The notes beneath the pieces were generated by a model that worked only from the letters and a program-made list of their open reading frames with translations, searched no databases and was not told the DNA's origin. 64,000 nucleotides of DNA from contig NZ_JANAFB010000003.1 in assembly GCF_024199905.1 (NCBI RefSeq), positions 62,001 to 126,000 on the forward strand. Reading direction: 5' to 3'. This DNA comes from Rothia santali (GTDB taxonomy: Bacteria > Actinomycetota > Actinomycetes > Actinomycetales > Micrococcaceae). Of the stretch, positions 1 to 7,752 are shown piece by piece (the first letter of the stretch is position 1; each line of letters starts with the position of its first letter). Position numbers and translations under genes: made by a program.

Positions 1-1
1 G

Positions 2-1435
2 CAGATCATCGAGCTGAACCGGCGGGCCCGGGTCACGTACCTGACCCTGCGCGACGTCGACCAGGAGGTCTCCGTCCCGGTCACCCTCTTCGCCTCCGAG
101 ACCGCCCGGATGCAGACCGAGCTGGAGCGCGGGATGCGGGTCGTGGCCCGGCTGAACCCCGACTACTGGAAGAAGACCGGGCGGCTGTCGATGGTCGGCT
201 CGGGGATCCGGCAGGTCGGGCTGGGCGACATGCTCGAGCGCATCGAGCGCCTGCGCCGCAAGCTCCAGGAGGAGGGCCTGTTCGACCCCTCCCGCAAGCG
301 GCCGCTGCCGGTCCTGCCGCACCGCGTCGGCCTGATCACCGGGCGCGACTCCGACGCGGAGAAGGACGTGCTGCGCAACGCCCGGCTGCGCTGGCCCGGC
401 GTCGAGTTCGAGGTCCGCCAGGTCGCGGTCCAGGGCGTGCACGCGCTGTCCCAGGTGACCGCTGCGCTGGCCGAGCTCGACGCTGACCCGGCGGTCGACG
501 TCGTCGTGATCGCCCGCGGCGGCGGCGCGCTGGAGGACCTGCTGCCCTTCAGCGAGGAGGCCCTGGTCCGCGCGGTGGCCGCGGCCACGACGCCGGTGGT
601 CTCCGCGATCGGCCACGAGGCGGACCAGCCGCTGCTGGACCACGTCGCGGACGTGCGCGCCTCGACCCCCACCGACGCCGGCAAGCGCGTGGTGCCCGAC
701 GTCGAGGAGGAGCGCCTGCGGATCGCCCAGGCCCGGGCCGCGACCGAGCGCGCCGTGCGGATGCTCGTGGACCGCGAGGCGGGCGGGCTGGCCCAGTTCC
801 GCTCCCGGCCCGTGCTGGCCCATCCGGAGTCCATGCTGCTGGCCCGCGAGGAGGAGACCGACGCCGCCCGGCAGCGGGCCCAGCGCGCCGTGGCGGTGGC
901 GCTGGACCGGGGGCGCGAGCAGATCGCGAGCCTGCGCTCGCGGGTCGTCTCGCTCTCACCCCAGCGCACGCTGGACCGCGGCTACGCGGTGGTCCAGGAC
1001 GCGCGCGGCGCGGTGCTGCGCGACGCCGCCGACGCCGAGGCGGGCGCGAGCGTGACGGTGCGCCTGGCCTCGGGCTCGCTCGGCGCGACGGTCGAGGACG
1101 TCCGCCCCGCCGAGAACGCTCGCCCCACCGACGCCGCTGCCCGGCCCGCCGACGCTCCCCGGCCGCCGATCCCGCGGAGCCGACCGAGACCTGACCCGCC
1201 CGGCCTGACCCACCCAACCCGATCCGCCCGGCCCGACCCATGCAACCCGATCCGCCCGGCCCAACCCGTGCGGTCGGACCGCCGGCCGATCGGCTGGCGC
1301 GCCGACCGACCGGCCCGCCCCGCCCCAGACCACCTAGACGCACACCCCCGAACGAGGAGAACACCATGGCAGACCAGCACGAGACCGCGACCCCGGTGCA
1401 GGAGCTCAGCTACGAGCAGGCCCGGGAGGAGCTGA
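2..1435 (+). CDS. xseA: exodeoxyribonuclease VII large subunit, 5' partial
   Basis: Large subunit of exonuclease VII, which with XseB degrades single-stranded DNA into acid-soluble oligonucleotides. The gene enters from the left edge: the frame is open from base 2 and the first residues ([20 protein letters not shown]) belong to the N-terminal OB-fold. The catalytic domain follows, with [36 protein letters not shown] and the motif [27 protein letters not shown]. The last ~80 residues (from about base 1110) are Pro/Arg-rich, and as read they run 70 bases into xseB. One missing base in the C-run near 1155 would give a natural acidic end (ADPAEPTET) stopping at 1192-1194. I infer the true end is 1194 and the tail is a frameshift artefact. 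xseB follows in the same direction. Confidence 0.93.
   Translation, partial: QIIELNRRARVTYLTLRDVDQEVSVPVTLFASETARMQTELERGMRVVARLNPDYWKKTGRLSMVGSGIRQVGLGDMLERIERLRRKLQEEGLFDPSRKRPLPVLPHRVGLITGRDSDAEKDVLRNARLRWPGVEFEVRQVAVQGVHALSQVTAALAELDADPAVDVVVIARGGGALEDLLPFSEEALVRAVAAATTPVVSAIGHEADQPLLDHVADVRASTPTDAGKRVVPDVEEERLRIAQARAATERAVRMLVDREAGGLAQFRSRPVLAHPESMLLAREEETDAARQRAQRAVAVALDRGREQIASLRSRVVSLSPQRTLDRGYAVVQDARGAVLRDAADAEAGASVTVRLASGSLGATVEDVRPAENARPTDAAARPADAPRPPIPRSRPRPDPPGLTHPTRSARPDPCNPIRPAQPVRSDRRPIGWRADRPARPAPDHLDAHPRTRRTPWQTSTRPRPRCRSSATSRPGRS
1216..1262. repeat. 19-bp direct repeat, period 28
   Basis: AACCCGATCCGCCCGGCCC occurs exactly at 1216-1234 and 1244-1262, in the Pro/Arg-coding tail between the likely true end of xseA and xseB. 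It supports this stretch being non-coding rather than a conserved protein tail. Confidence 0.8.
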
Positions 1436-1596
1436 TGGGCATCGTCTCGCGGCTGGAGTCGGGCGCCTCGAGCCTCGAGCAGTCGCTGTCCCTGTGGGAG
1501 CGCGGCGAGGCCCTGGCCCAGCGCTGCGAGGAGTGGCTCGACGGCGCCCGCAAGCGCCTCGACGCCGCGAAGGAGCGCCGCGCCGAGGCCGAGTGA
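1366..1596 (+). CDS. xseB: exodeoxyribonuclease VII small subunit
   Basis: Small subunit of exonuclease VII; several copies bind the extended helical region of XseA. 76 residues, the normal size. The family core is visible as [44 protein letters not shown], a two-helix hairpin. The ATG at 1366 is chosen because GAGGAGA (1354-1360) lies at proper spacing before it; an upstream ATG at 1240 would add a low-complexity Pro/Arg leader that matches nothing in the family. It lies directly after xseA, the usual arrangement. Confidence 0.96.
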   Translation: MADQHETATPVQELSYEQAREELMGIVSRLESGASSLEQSLSLWERGEALAQRCEEWLDGARKRLDAAKERRAEAE

Positions 1597-1701
1597 CCCG
1601 CCCGGCACGGCGTCCGCCGGGCACGGGACCGGCCGAGGCCATGCCCCATCGGCCCGCGCCCCGGCGGTCTACCGGCCCGCCGAGCCGCGGAACCCACCGG
1701 G

Positions 1702-1731
1702 CCCGCTAGCGCCGGACCCGCTAGCGCTGGA
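1702..1731. repeat. 15-bp tandem duplication over the alaA stop codon
   Basis: Units 1702-1716 and 1717-1731 differ at one of 15 positions. The second unit holds the alaA stop (TAG on the minus strand, 1721-1723); the first repeats it 15 bases downstream in the same frame, giving two in-frame stops. Confidence 0.85.
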
Positions 1732-2947
1732 CCTGCTGGTACCCGCTGAGGAACTCCCCCAGCCGGTCCAGCGCCTTGGACAGCGTCTCGGTGTCCGGCA
1801 GCGTGACGAGCCGGAAGTGGTCCGGCGCGACCCAGTTGAACGCCCGGCCGTGGCTGACCAGGATCTTCTGCTCCTTGAGCAGGTCGAGGACGAACTGCTC
1901 GTCGTCGACGATCCCGAACTTCTCGGTGTCCAGCTTGGGGAAGAGGTACAGCGCGCCCTCGGCCTGCTGGCAGGTGATGCCGTCGATCTCGTTGAGCTTG
2001 CGGTACGCGAGGTCCCGCTGCTCCTTGAGCCGGCCCCCGGGCAGGATCAGGTCGTTGATCGACTGGTAGCCGCCCAGCGCCGTCTGGATCGCGTGCTGGG
2101 CCGGGACGTTGGCGCACATGCGCATGTTGGCCAGCAGCTTGATGCCCTCGACGTAGCTCTCGGCCTTCCAGGTCGGGCCGGTGATGGCCAGCCAGCCCGA
2201 GCGGTACCCGGCGACCCGGTAGGCCTTGGACAGGCCGGAGAAGGTCAGGCACACGACGTCGTCGTCGGCCAGGCTCGCGGTGTGGACCATCTCCGCGCCG
2301 TCGTAGGTGATCTTCTCGTAGATCTCGTCGGAGAACAGGATCAGGTCGTGCTCCTTGGCGAGGTCCACGATCTGCTGCAGGGTCTCCCGCGAGTACACCG
2401 CCCCGGTGGGGTTGTTCGGGTTGATGATCACGATGCCCTTGGTGTTGGGTGTGATCTTCAGCCGCATGTCCTCGATGTCCGGGTTCCAGCCGTTCTGCTC
2501 GTCGCACAGGTAGTGCACGGGCGTGCCGCCGGACAGGGCCACGGAGGCGGTCCAGAGCGGGTAGTCGGGCGTGGGGATGAGGATCTCGTCACCCGGGTCG
2601 CAGAAGGCCTGCAGGGACAGGGTGATCATCTCGGAGACGCCGTTGCCGAGGTACACCTTGTCGGTGTCCAGGTTCATGATGCCCTGCGTCTGGTAGTACT
2701 GCACCACCGCGGTGCGCGCCGAGTAGATGCCGCGGGAGTCGGAGTAGCCCTGGGCGTGGTGCAGGTGGCGGACCATGTCCTTCATGATCGCGTCCGGTGC
2801 CTCGAAGCCGAAGGGCGCGGGGTTGCCGATGTTGAGGCGCAGGATGCTGTGGCCCCTGGCCTCCATGCGCTCCGCCTCTTCGAGGATCGGTCCCCTGATG
2901 TCGTAGAGGACGTTGTTCAGCTTCTTCGACTGCCGGAATTGTGCCAT
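1721..2947 (-). CDS. alaA: alanine aminotransferase (AlaA-type, PLP class I)
   Basis: Fold-type I PLP aminotransferase, 408 residues, of the AlaA/YfbQ type that interconverts pyruvate plus glutamate with alanine plus 2-oxoglutarate. Visible landmarks are the AlaA-like start (FRQSKKLNNVLYDIRGPILEEA), NPNNPTG at ~176-182, SDEIY at ~206-210, and the Schiff-base lysine K241 in FSGLSKAYRVAGYRSGW. It sits 27 bp after the binding-protein gene on the same strand. TATACC lies nine bases before the ATG, so it probably also has its own promoter with almost no leader. Substrate choice is inferred from the family; the class I assignment is secure. Confidence 0.9.
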   Translation of the reverse strand: MAQFRQSKKLNNVLYDIRGPILEEAERMEARGHSILRLNIGNPAPFGFEAPDAIMKDMVRHLHHAQGYSDSRGIYSARTAVVQYYQTQGIMNLDTDKVYLGNGVSEMITLSLQAFCDPGDEILIPTPDYPLWTASVALSGGTPVHYLCDEQNGWNPDIEDMRLKITPNTKGIVIINPNNPTGAVYSRETLQQIVDLAKEHDLILFSDEIYEKITYDGAEMVHTASLADDDVVCLTFSGLSKAYRVAGYRSGWLAITGPTWKAESYVEGIKLLANMRMCANVPAQHAIQTALGGYQSINDLILPGGRLKEQRDLAYRKLNEIDGITCQQAEGALYLFPKLDTEKFGIVDDEQFVLDLLKEQKILVSHGRAFNWVAPDHFRLVTLPDTETLSKALDRLGEFLSGYQQVQR

Positions 2948-2974
2948 GTGGACCAGGGTATACCGGCCGTTCGC

Positions 2975-3937
2975 TCAGCCGTCGCCTTCGCGGAGCCAGA
3001 AGTCGGCCGCGTCCGCCGCGGAGACGGCGTCATCCCCGGTCATGAGCCGGTTGAGGAAGACGAGGTCGGCCGTGTTGAGCCGGCCCGACGCGGAGTTCAC
3101 GGCGTCGCGGGCCGAGGCGGGCAGCTCGTCGGCCTGCACCACGGGCAGGACCTGCTGGGCGATGAAATTGACCTGCGGGTCCTCGAGGACCACCAGGTTG
3201 TTCTCCGGAATGGCGGCCGAGGCGGTGTAGACGTCCGCGACGTCGACCCCGCCCTCGGTCAGCCGGTCCACCAGCTCCTCCTGGTCGTCCACCGACTCGA
3301 AGCGCTGCGGGACGCAGTCGTAGAGGCTGCTCAGCCCGGCGGCGCCGTAGCTGCGCTGCTCGAAGCCGGAGGGCACGCCGAAGCTCAGCTCGCCGCAGTG
3401 CTCCGCGAGGTCGCGGATCGTCGAGAGGCCGTACTCGGCCGCCGTGACGCGAGTGACCGCCAGCGCGTCCTTGTTCTCCGCGGAGGCGGCGTTGAGGGTG
3501 CCGAGCCCCTCGGGCAGCACCCGGGGCAGGGTGCTCAGGATGTCCCCGCTGGACATGCCGGTCACGTTCAGCGCGGCGGCGCCGCCCTCCTGCGGGTTGA
3601 CCGTGCCGTCCTGGGTCACGTGCAGCAGCAGGTTGCCCGAGTAGTCCGGGGTGATCTGGATCGGGTCGCCGTCCGGGCTCAGCATCGCGTCCAGGTAGTC
3701 GTCGCGCGTGTCGCCGGTCGGGACGACCTCGGTCTCGTAGCCCGCCTGCTCCAGCACGCCCGCGTAGATGTTGGCCACCGCCTCGGTCTCCGCGTTGATG
3801 CCGGCGCCGATCCGCACCGTCCCGTAGTCCGAGGCCGAGGGGTCCTGGCTGACCTCCTGCTCCCCGCCACAGCCGGTCGCGGTCAGGAGTAGGGTCGTCG
3901 TCAGAAGGGCCAGCGGGGCGATGATCCTGCGCTTCAC
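2975..3937 (-). CDS. osmoprotectant/glycine betaine ABC substrate-binding lipoprotein
   Basis: 320-residue exported lipoprotein: signal peptide MKRRIIAPLALLTTTLLLTATGC with a lipobox ending at Cys23, then a Gly/Asp/Ser linker. The mature part resembles the OpuAC/ProX-like binding proteins for quaternary amines (VRIGAGINAETEAVANIYAGVLEQAGYETEVV, DYSGNLLLH, VTAAEYGLSTIRDLAEHCGELSFGVPSGFEQR). No ATPase or permease gene is nearby, so its transporter must be encoded elsewhere or it works alone. Ligand is inferred from the family, not read from binding residues. Confidence 0.82.
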   Translation of the reverse strand: MKRRIIAPLALLTTTLLLTATGCGGEQEVSQDPSASDYGTVRIGAGINAETEAVANIYAGVLEQAGYETEVVPTGDTRDDYLDAMLSPDGDPIQITPDYSGNLLLHVTQDGTVNPQEGGAAALNVTGMSSGDILSTLPRVLPEGLGTLNAASAENKDALAVTRVTAAEYGLSTIRDLAEHCGELSFGVPSGFEQRSYGAAGLSSLYDCVPQRFESVDDQEELVDRLTEGGVDVADVYTASAAIPENNLVVLEDPQVNFIAQQVLPVVQADELPASARDAVNSASGRLNTADLVFLNRLMTGDDAVSAADAADFWLREGDG

Positions 3938-4072
3938 GGTCGTTCTCCTCGGGGTGGTCGGCGGTCCCGGGCGGTCGAGGGGGCCGGGGGGTGCGGGGCG
4001 GGTCGGGGTGTCGGGGCGGGGAGGGGCGGGAGGGGCGGGCGATTCAGGAGACGACGGCGTCGGGGCGGGGCC

Positions 4073-4507
4073 TCAGAGGGGCAGCCCGTAGGCCCGGGCG
4101 GCCACGTCCACCAGGGAGACCCTGCGCAGGCCGGGCAGCTCCTCCAGCGGGACCCAGGCGACGTCGTCGGTCGAGTCGTCGAGCGCCGTGACCCCCAGGG
4201 CCCCGCCGGTGACGTAGGCGCGGTACAGGATCCGCAGGGCGTGGAAGACGCGTCCGGGACGGCCCTCGTCGGCGTACCTGCTGTCGAGGCAGAGCAGCCC
4301 GTCCAACGCCACGTGGTACCCGCTCTCCTCGTAGACCTCGCGGACTGCGGTCTGCTCGGGGGTCTCGCCCACCTCCATGCCGCCGCCCGGCAGGGTCCAG
4401 GCCGCCCGCTCGGGGGCGCGCTCCCCCGTCCAGTGGGTGAGCAGGATCTTCCCCTGCTCGATGATGACCGCGTAGGCGGCCGGGCGGGTGTCCATCACCA
4501 GGGCCAT
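4073..4507 (-). CDS. NUDIX hydrolase
   Basis: 144-residue single-domain NUDIX protein. The box G-x5-E-x7-REUxEExGU is complete in GGMEVGETPEQTAVREVYEESGY, so metal-dependent cleavage of a nucleoside-diphosphate-linked substrate is expected. The substrate cannot be read from sequence. I start at the ATG 4505-4507 (MALVMDTRPAAYAVIIEQGK); the open frame continues upstream to 4924 but only as Arg/Pro-rich sequence typical of non-coding GC-rich DNA. Confidence 0.88.
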   Translation of the reverse strand: MALVMDTRPAAYAVIIEQGKILLTHWTGERAPERAAWTLPGGGMEVGETPEQTAVREVYEESGYHVALDGLLCLDSRYADEGRPGRVFHALRILYRAYVTGGALGVTALDDSTDDVAWVPLEELPGLRRVSLVDVAARAYGLPL

Positions 4508-4905
4508 GTCGGGTCCTCGCCTCGCTCTCCTCGCCGGGGTCGGGTCGTCCGCGCCGGCGGCGCCCGACGTCGGGTGGTCGCGCCGCGTCCGGAGATCGCG
4601 ACGCCGCCCGCTCGCCCTCGCGCCGCGGCGCACCGCTGCGTCGCCGCGGGAGCACGGCGGGCCTCCGGCGGCCTTCCATGCTCGCCCGGACGGGCGGGCA
4701 GCATGTTCCGGGCGAGTGGGCGGCACGCTCCCGGGCCGGCTGGCGGCACGCTCCCGGGCGGGCGGGCGGCGCATTCGCGGAGGGGCGGCGCGGTCGGATC
4801 GGGCGGGCGGCCCTCGGCGGGCCGGCCCGTGGAGGCCGCCCCGGCGCCCTATAGTGGGAGGCGTACATCGCAGACCGCCTTCGATTCTCGCTGGAGGAGA
4901 CCCCC
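4508..4905. other. gene-free, very GC-rich spacer
   Basis: About 400 bases between the start of the NUDIX gene and a small membrane-protein gene. I see no RNA gene or credible open frame. A GCGGCACGCTCCCGGGC motif is repeated around 4720-4760. The promoters of the two flanking divergent genes must lie here, but I cannot place them with confidence. Confidence 0.5.
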
Positions 4906-5085
4906 ATGAGCAACGACCCCGCACCCGCCAAGAGCTCGATGACGTGGCTGTGGATCCTCGGGGGGATCATCCTGCTGGCCGTGCTGGTGTTCGGCGGGAT
5001 CGTGCTGTTCCTCGCCGGGCAGGAGTCGCTGTCCCTGCTGGCCTCGGGGACCCCGGAGGTGGCCGGCGCGCCCGCGCTGGCCTGA
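4906..5085 (+). CDS. small single-pass membrane protein
   Basis: A 59-residue open frame starting at ATG 4906 behind a strong GGAGGAG ribosome-binding site (4893-4899) and ending at TGA 5083-5085. The product has a short polar N-terminus (MSNDPAPAKSSMTW), one strongly hydrophobic helix from about residue 14 to 38, and an Ala/Pro-rich tail. I do not recognise a family. The good ribosome-binding site, codon pattern and the perfect terminator 14 bases after the stop support a real gene. Confidence 0.72.
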   Translation: MSNDPAPAKSSMTWLWILGGIILLAVLVFGGIVLFLAGQESLSLLASGTPEVAGAPALA

Positions 5086-5098
5086 GCCGCCGAAACCA

Positions 5099-5140
5099 CG
5101 AGAAGGGCCGCCCCGCGACGTCGCGGGGCGGCCCTTCTCG
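5099..5140. terminator. perfect 20-bp-arm hairpin terminator
   Basis: Arms 5099-5118 and 5121-5140 are exactly complementary with a CG centre. There is no T-run, as is common for actinobacterial terminators. It follows the small membrane-protein gene and precedes the MscS promoter. Confidence 0.85.
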
Positions 5141-5237
5141 CCTCCGGCTCGGGGTCCGACTGGGATGCGTCGCGAGGCCCGGTCGGAGCTTCCTCACATC
5201 CCGCCGCCATCCCGTGCCCCGGACCCGGGTGACCCGA

Positions 5238-5243
5238 TACCCT
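5238..5243 (+). promoter_or_regulatory. -10 element for a leaderless mscS-type mRNA
   Basis: TACCCT fits TANNNT and ends seven bases before the ATG at 5251. No Shine-Dalgarno precedes that ATG, so the transcript probably begins at or next to the start codon. Confidence 0.5.
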
Positions 5244-5250
5244 GGGGTCC

Positions 5251-6267
5251 ATGAATGTGCTAGCCGACGAATCTTCCCCCATGTCCGCACAGGCCGACGG
5301 GCTGATGCAGCAGGTCTCCAGCCTCGACTTCTGGCTCGACAGCCCGCTGCGGATCGTGCTCATCCTGGTCATCGCGGCGCTGCTGAACCTCGTGGCCAGG
5401 ACCGTGATCCACAAGATCACCGCGGGGGTGTCCAAGGGGACGCGCGCCCGGATCGTGACCAAGAAGACCGCGAAGGGCAGCCGTTGGGTCGAGGACACCC
5501 AGATCGCCAACGAGCGGCAGGCGCAGCGGGCCACCACCGTGGGCTCGGTCCTGCGCAGCGTGGCCACCATCGTCATCTGGGTCATGGCGACCCTGATGAT
5601 CATCTCGGAGCTGGGCTTCAACATCGCCCCGGTGATCGCGAGCGCCGGCATCGCCGGTGTCGCGCTGTCCTTCGGCGCGCAGTCGCTGGTCAAGGACTAC
5701 CTCGCGGGCATCTCGATGGTCGCGGAGGACCAGCTGGGGATCGGCGACGTCGTCGACCTCGGCGAGGCCAGCGGCACCGTGGAGTCGGTGGGCCTGCGCG
5801 TGACGCAGGTGCGCGACGTCGAGGGCACCCTCTGGCACGTCCGCAACGGCGAGGTCCTGCGCGTGGGCAACTCCTCGCAGGGCTGGGCCCGCACCGTGCT
5901 GGACGTCCCCGTGGCCTACAACAGCGACCTCGACGCCGTGACCCAGCTGCTGCTGAAGACCGCCGAGGAGGTCAAGCAGACCACCGAGAGCGGCAAGTCC
6001 ATCATGGGCAAGCCCGAGGTGTGGGGCGTGGAGCAGATGTCGGGCGAGTCCCTGACCCTGCGGCTCGCCGTGAAGACGGCGCCGCTGCAGCAGTGGGACG
6101 TCGCCCGGACCCTGCGCGCGCACATCAAGCGCGCCCTGGACCAGGAGGGCTTCCGGATGCCGCTGCTGAACCAGTCGATCATCCACCAGACCTCGAGCTT
6201 CCCGAGCGTCTCGGCGCGCGTCAGCCCCTCTTCCGGGGAGGGCGAGAGCGCGAGCCGCGGGAGCTAG
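5251..6267 (+). CDS. MscS-family mechanosensitive ion channel
   Basis: 338-residue inner-membrane channel of the small-conductance mechanosensitive type, expected to release solutes on osmotic downshock. Hydrophobic helices are at about 34-49, 100-116 and 124-141. The third carries the pore-lining Gly/Ala pattern (IASAGIAGVALSFGAQSLVKDYLAGI), followed by the MscS beta domain (DQLGIGDVVDLGEASGTVESVGLRVTQVRDVEGTLWHVRNGEV). The start at 5251 is favoured by the -10 motif seven bases upstream; a downstream ATG at 5281 is possible. The 3' end overlaps the convergent neighbour by 47 bp. Confidence 0.92.
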   Translation: MNVLADESSPMSAQADGLMQQVSSLDFWLDSPLRIVLILVIAALLNLVARTVIHKITAGVSKGTRARIVTKKTAKGSRWVEDTQIANERQAQRATTVGSVLRSVATIVIWVMATLMIISELGFNIAPVIASAGIAGVALSFGAQSLVKDYLAGISMVAEDQLGIGDVVDLGEASGTVESVGLRVTQVRDVEGTLWHVRNGEVLRVGNSSQGWARTVLDVPVAYNSDLDAVTQLLLKTAEEVKQTTESGKSIMGKPEVWGVEQMSGESLTLRLAVKTAPLQQWDVARTLRAHIKRALDQEGFRMPLLNQSIIHQTSSFPSVSARVSPSSGEGESASRGS

Positions 6268-7312
6268 CGCCCGGCTTCCCCGCCGACCCGGCGCCCGCCG
6301 AGGGGCCTCGTCGTCCGGTCTTGGACCGGGAGTCGGGGCCCTTTCCGCGTCCGGGGGCGGGGCGCTTCGGGGAGGCGCCGGAGCCCTTGGACCGCCCGGA
6401 TCCCTGCGCGGCGCCGGGCGCCTTGCCGGAGCCGGTGCCCCTTCTTGCGCCGGCCCCCTTCCCGGAGCCGGCACTCTTCCCTGCGCCAGCACCCTTCCCG
6501 GCGCCGGCACCCTGCGCCGGCGCCTTGGCCCCGGCCCGCCCGGCGACCTCGGCGATCTCTCCGCGCGAGCTGTCCTCGCGGCGTCCGCGGGCGATCCCCA
6601 CGAACTCCTGCAGGACCGCCTCGTCCGGTTCGGGGCGCTCCCCCAGCCCCAGCCGCGGCCAGACCACCAGCACGGGCCGCTCCCCGGCGTCGGCCAGGGG
6701 ACGATAGGTCAGGTCCTTGCGCCGGTGCAGGCGCGCGAGCGACATCGGGACGATCAGCAGCCCCAGCCCGGCCGCGACGAGCTCGACCGCGTCGCCCAGG
6801 TGCCGCATCTCGGGCAGCGGCCGCGGCGGGTGCGCGGCGCGGTGGGCGGCGCTGGCCTCGGCCCACTCGGGTGCGCTCCCCGGATCCTGGAGCATGCGCT
6901 CCTCGGCGAGCTCCTCCACGGGCACCTCGTCCAGCAGCGTCAGCACGTGCTCGGCGGGCAGGATGACCACCTGCCGCTCCCGGTACAGCTCGACGGCGTG
7001 GAAGGCCTCCCGGTCCAGAGCGGCCGGCTCCTCCTCGGGCCGCAGCAGGACCATGTGCGCGACGCCGTCCGCGAGCGCCCCGAGCCCGGTCTCCGCGTCC
7101 TCGAGGGGCAGGCGGGTCAGCGGCGCGGTGCGGCCGAGCCTGCGGTCCCACCGGTCGAACCACTTGCCGGGCATGATGCCGGGGACGAAGGCGACGGTCA
7201 GGCCCTCGGCGGCGGGGCCGACGGGGAGGCGCTCGGCAAGCTCGGCCGCGGGCTCGGCGGGCTCGGCCGCGGGCTCGGCGGGGTCCACGGGCGGCGTCTG
7301 GGAAGTCTCCAT
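6221..7312 (-). CDS. LysR-type substrate-binding domain protein without HTH
   Basis: 363 residues. After an Ala/Glu/Pro-repeat leader (~1-36), residues ~37-230 resemble the periplasmic-binding-like effector domain of LysR regulators (LTVAFVPGIMPGKWFDRWDRRL, VVILPAEHVLTLLDEVPVEELAEERML, AVELVAAGLGLLIVPMSLARLHRRKDLTYRPLADA). The DNA-binding winged helix is absent. The last ~110 residues are low-complexity Gly/Ala/Ser/Lys/Arg (GAGAGKGAGAGKSAGSGK...), a basic tail that may bind nucleic acid. It converges on and overlaps the MscS gene. Role unknown. Confidence 0.8.
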   Translation of the reverse strand: METSQTPPVDPAEPAAEPAEPAAELAERLPVGPAAEGLTVAFVPGIMPGKWFDRWDRRLGRTAPLTRLPLEDAETGLGALADGVAHMVLLRPEEEPAALDREAFHAVELYRERQVVILPAEHVLTLLDEVPVEELAEERMLQDPGSAPEWAEASAAHRAAHPPRPLPEMRHLGDAVELVAAGLGLLIVPMSLARLHRRKDLTYRPLADAGERPVLVVWPRLGLGERPEPDEAVLQEFVGIARGRREDSSRGEIAEVAGRAGAKAPAQGAGAGKGAGAGKSAGSGKGAGARRGTGSGKAPGAAQGSGRSKGSGASPKRPAPGRGKGPDSRSKTGRRGPSAGAGSAGKPGASSRGSRSRPPRKRG

Positions 7313-7376
7313 GGAGCAAACGTAGCAGTGAAGTTGAAACCGGGGCCTGGGACGGAGTATGTTGTAGAGGTTGCTC

Positions 7377-7449
7377 GGGGCTATAGCTCAGTTGGTAGAG
7401 CGCTTCGTTCGCAATGAAGAGGTCAGGGGTTCGAATCCCCTTAGCTCCA
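7377..7449 (+). tRNA. tRNA-Ala, anticodon CGC
   Basis: Cloverleaf read by hand: acceptor GGGGCTA/TAGCTCC, D-arm GCTC/GAGC, anticodon stem CTTCG/TGAAG with loop TTCGCAA (anticodon CGC, decoding GCG), T-arm AGGGG-TTCGAAT-CCCCT, discriminator A. CCA is not encoded. One G-T pair is present in each of the acceptor and anticodon stems. GCG is a frequent Ala codon in this genome. Confidence 0.96.
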
Positions 7450-7460
7450 CGAACACCGAG

Positions 7461-7500
7461 ACGCAGCAGGGCCCCGCCGGACGGCGGGGCCCTGCTGCGT
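7461..7500 (+). terminator. terminator after tRNA-Ala
   Basis: Perfect 18-bp stem, arms 7461-7478 and 7483-7500, loop GGAC, starting 12 bases after the tRNA. Confidence 0.9.
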
Positions 7501-7524
7501 TCCACCCCGCCCCCGGAGGCCGCC

Positions 7525-7653
7525 GTGCAGGAACCTCGTGAGGTCCGCGTCGAGGGCGACGTCGTCCGGCGCCCCCGCAAGCCCTGGACCCCGACCGTCC
7601 ACGCCCTGCTGCGCCACCTCCGCTCCCACGATCTGCCGGTCCCCCTCCCCTAG
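7525..7653 (+). pseudogene. N-terminal remnant of an aminoglycoside-phosphotransferase-like gene
   Basis: A GTG at 7525 behind GGAGG (7514-7518) opens 42 codons ending in TAG 7651-7653. The product (VQEPREVRVEGDVVRRPRKPWTPTVHALLRHLRSHDLP) has the look of the first strand and helix of actinobacterial APH-family phosphotransferases (VRRP-x-G-PWTP-x-VHALLRHL-x-x-x-G). Nothing after the stop in any frame continues that fold, so I read it as a truncated remnant rather than a resistance gene. Its start signals survive, so a short peptide could still be made. Confidence 0.6.
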
Positions 7654-7752
7654 ACCCGCTCCTCCCCCTTGCGAGACGATGAGGGGAATCGCCCGGCCCA
7701 CACGGCATTCGCGCCACGCACCGGGCCGCCCGCCCCCTCGCGACGGAGAGTC

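Noticed and set aside
1817-3892. 691-codon plus-strand frame opposite alaA and the binding protein
   Set aside because: Pure antisense shadow of two well-supported genes.
7414-7653. Open frame starting inside tRNA-Ala (MKRSGVRIPLAP...)
   Set aside because: Its N-terminus is a translation of the T-arm of the tRNA, a common artefact; only the part from GTG 7525 resembles a protein.
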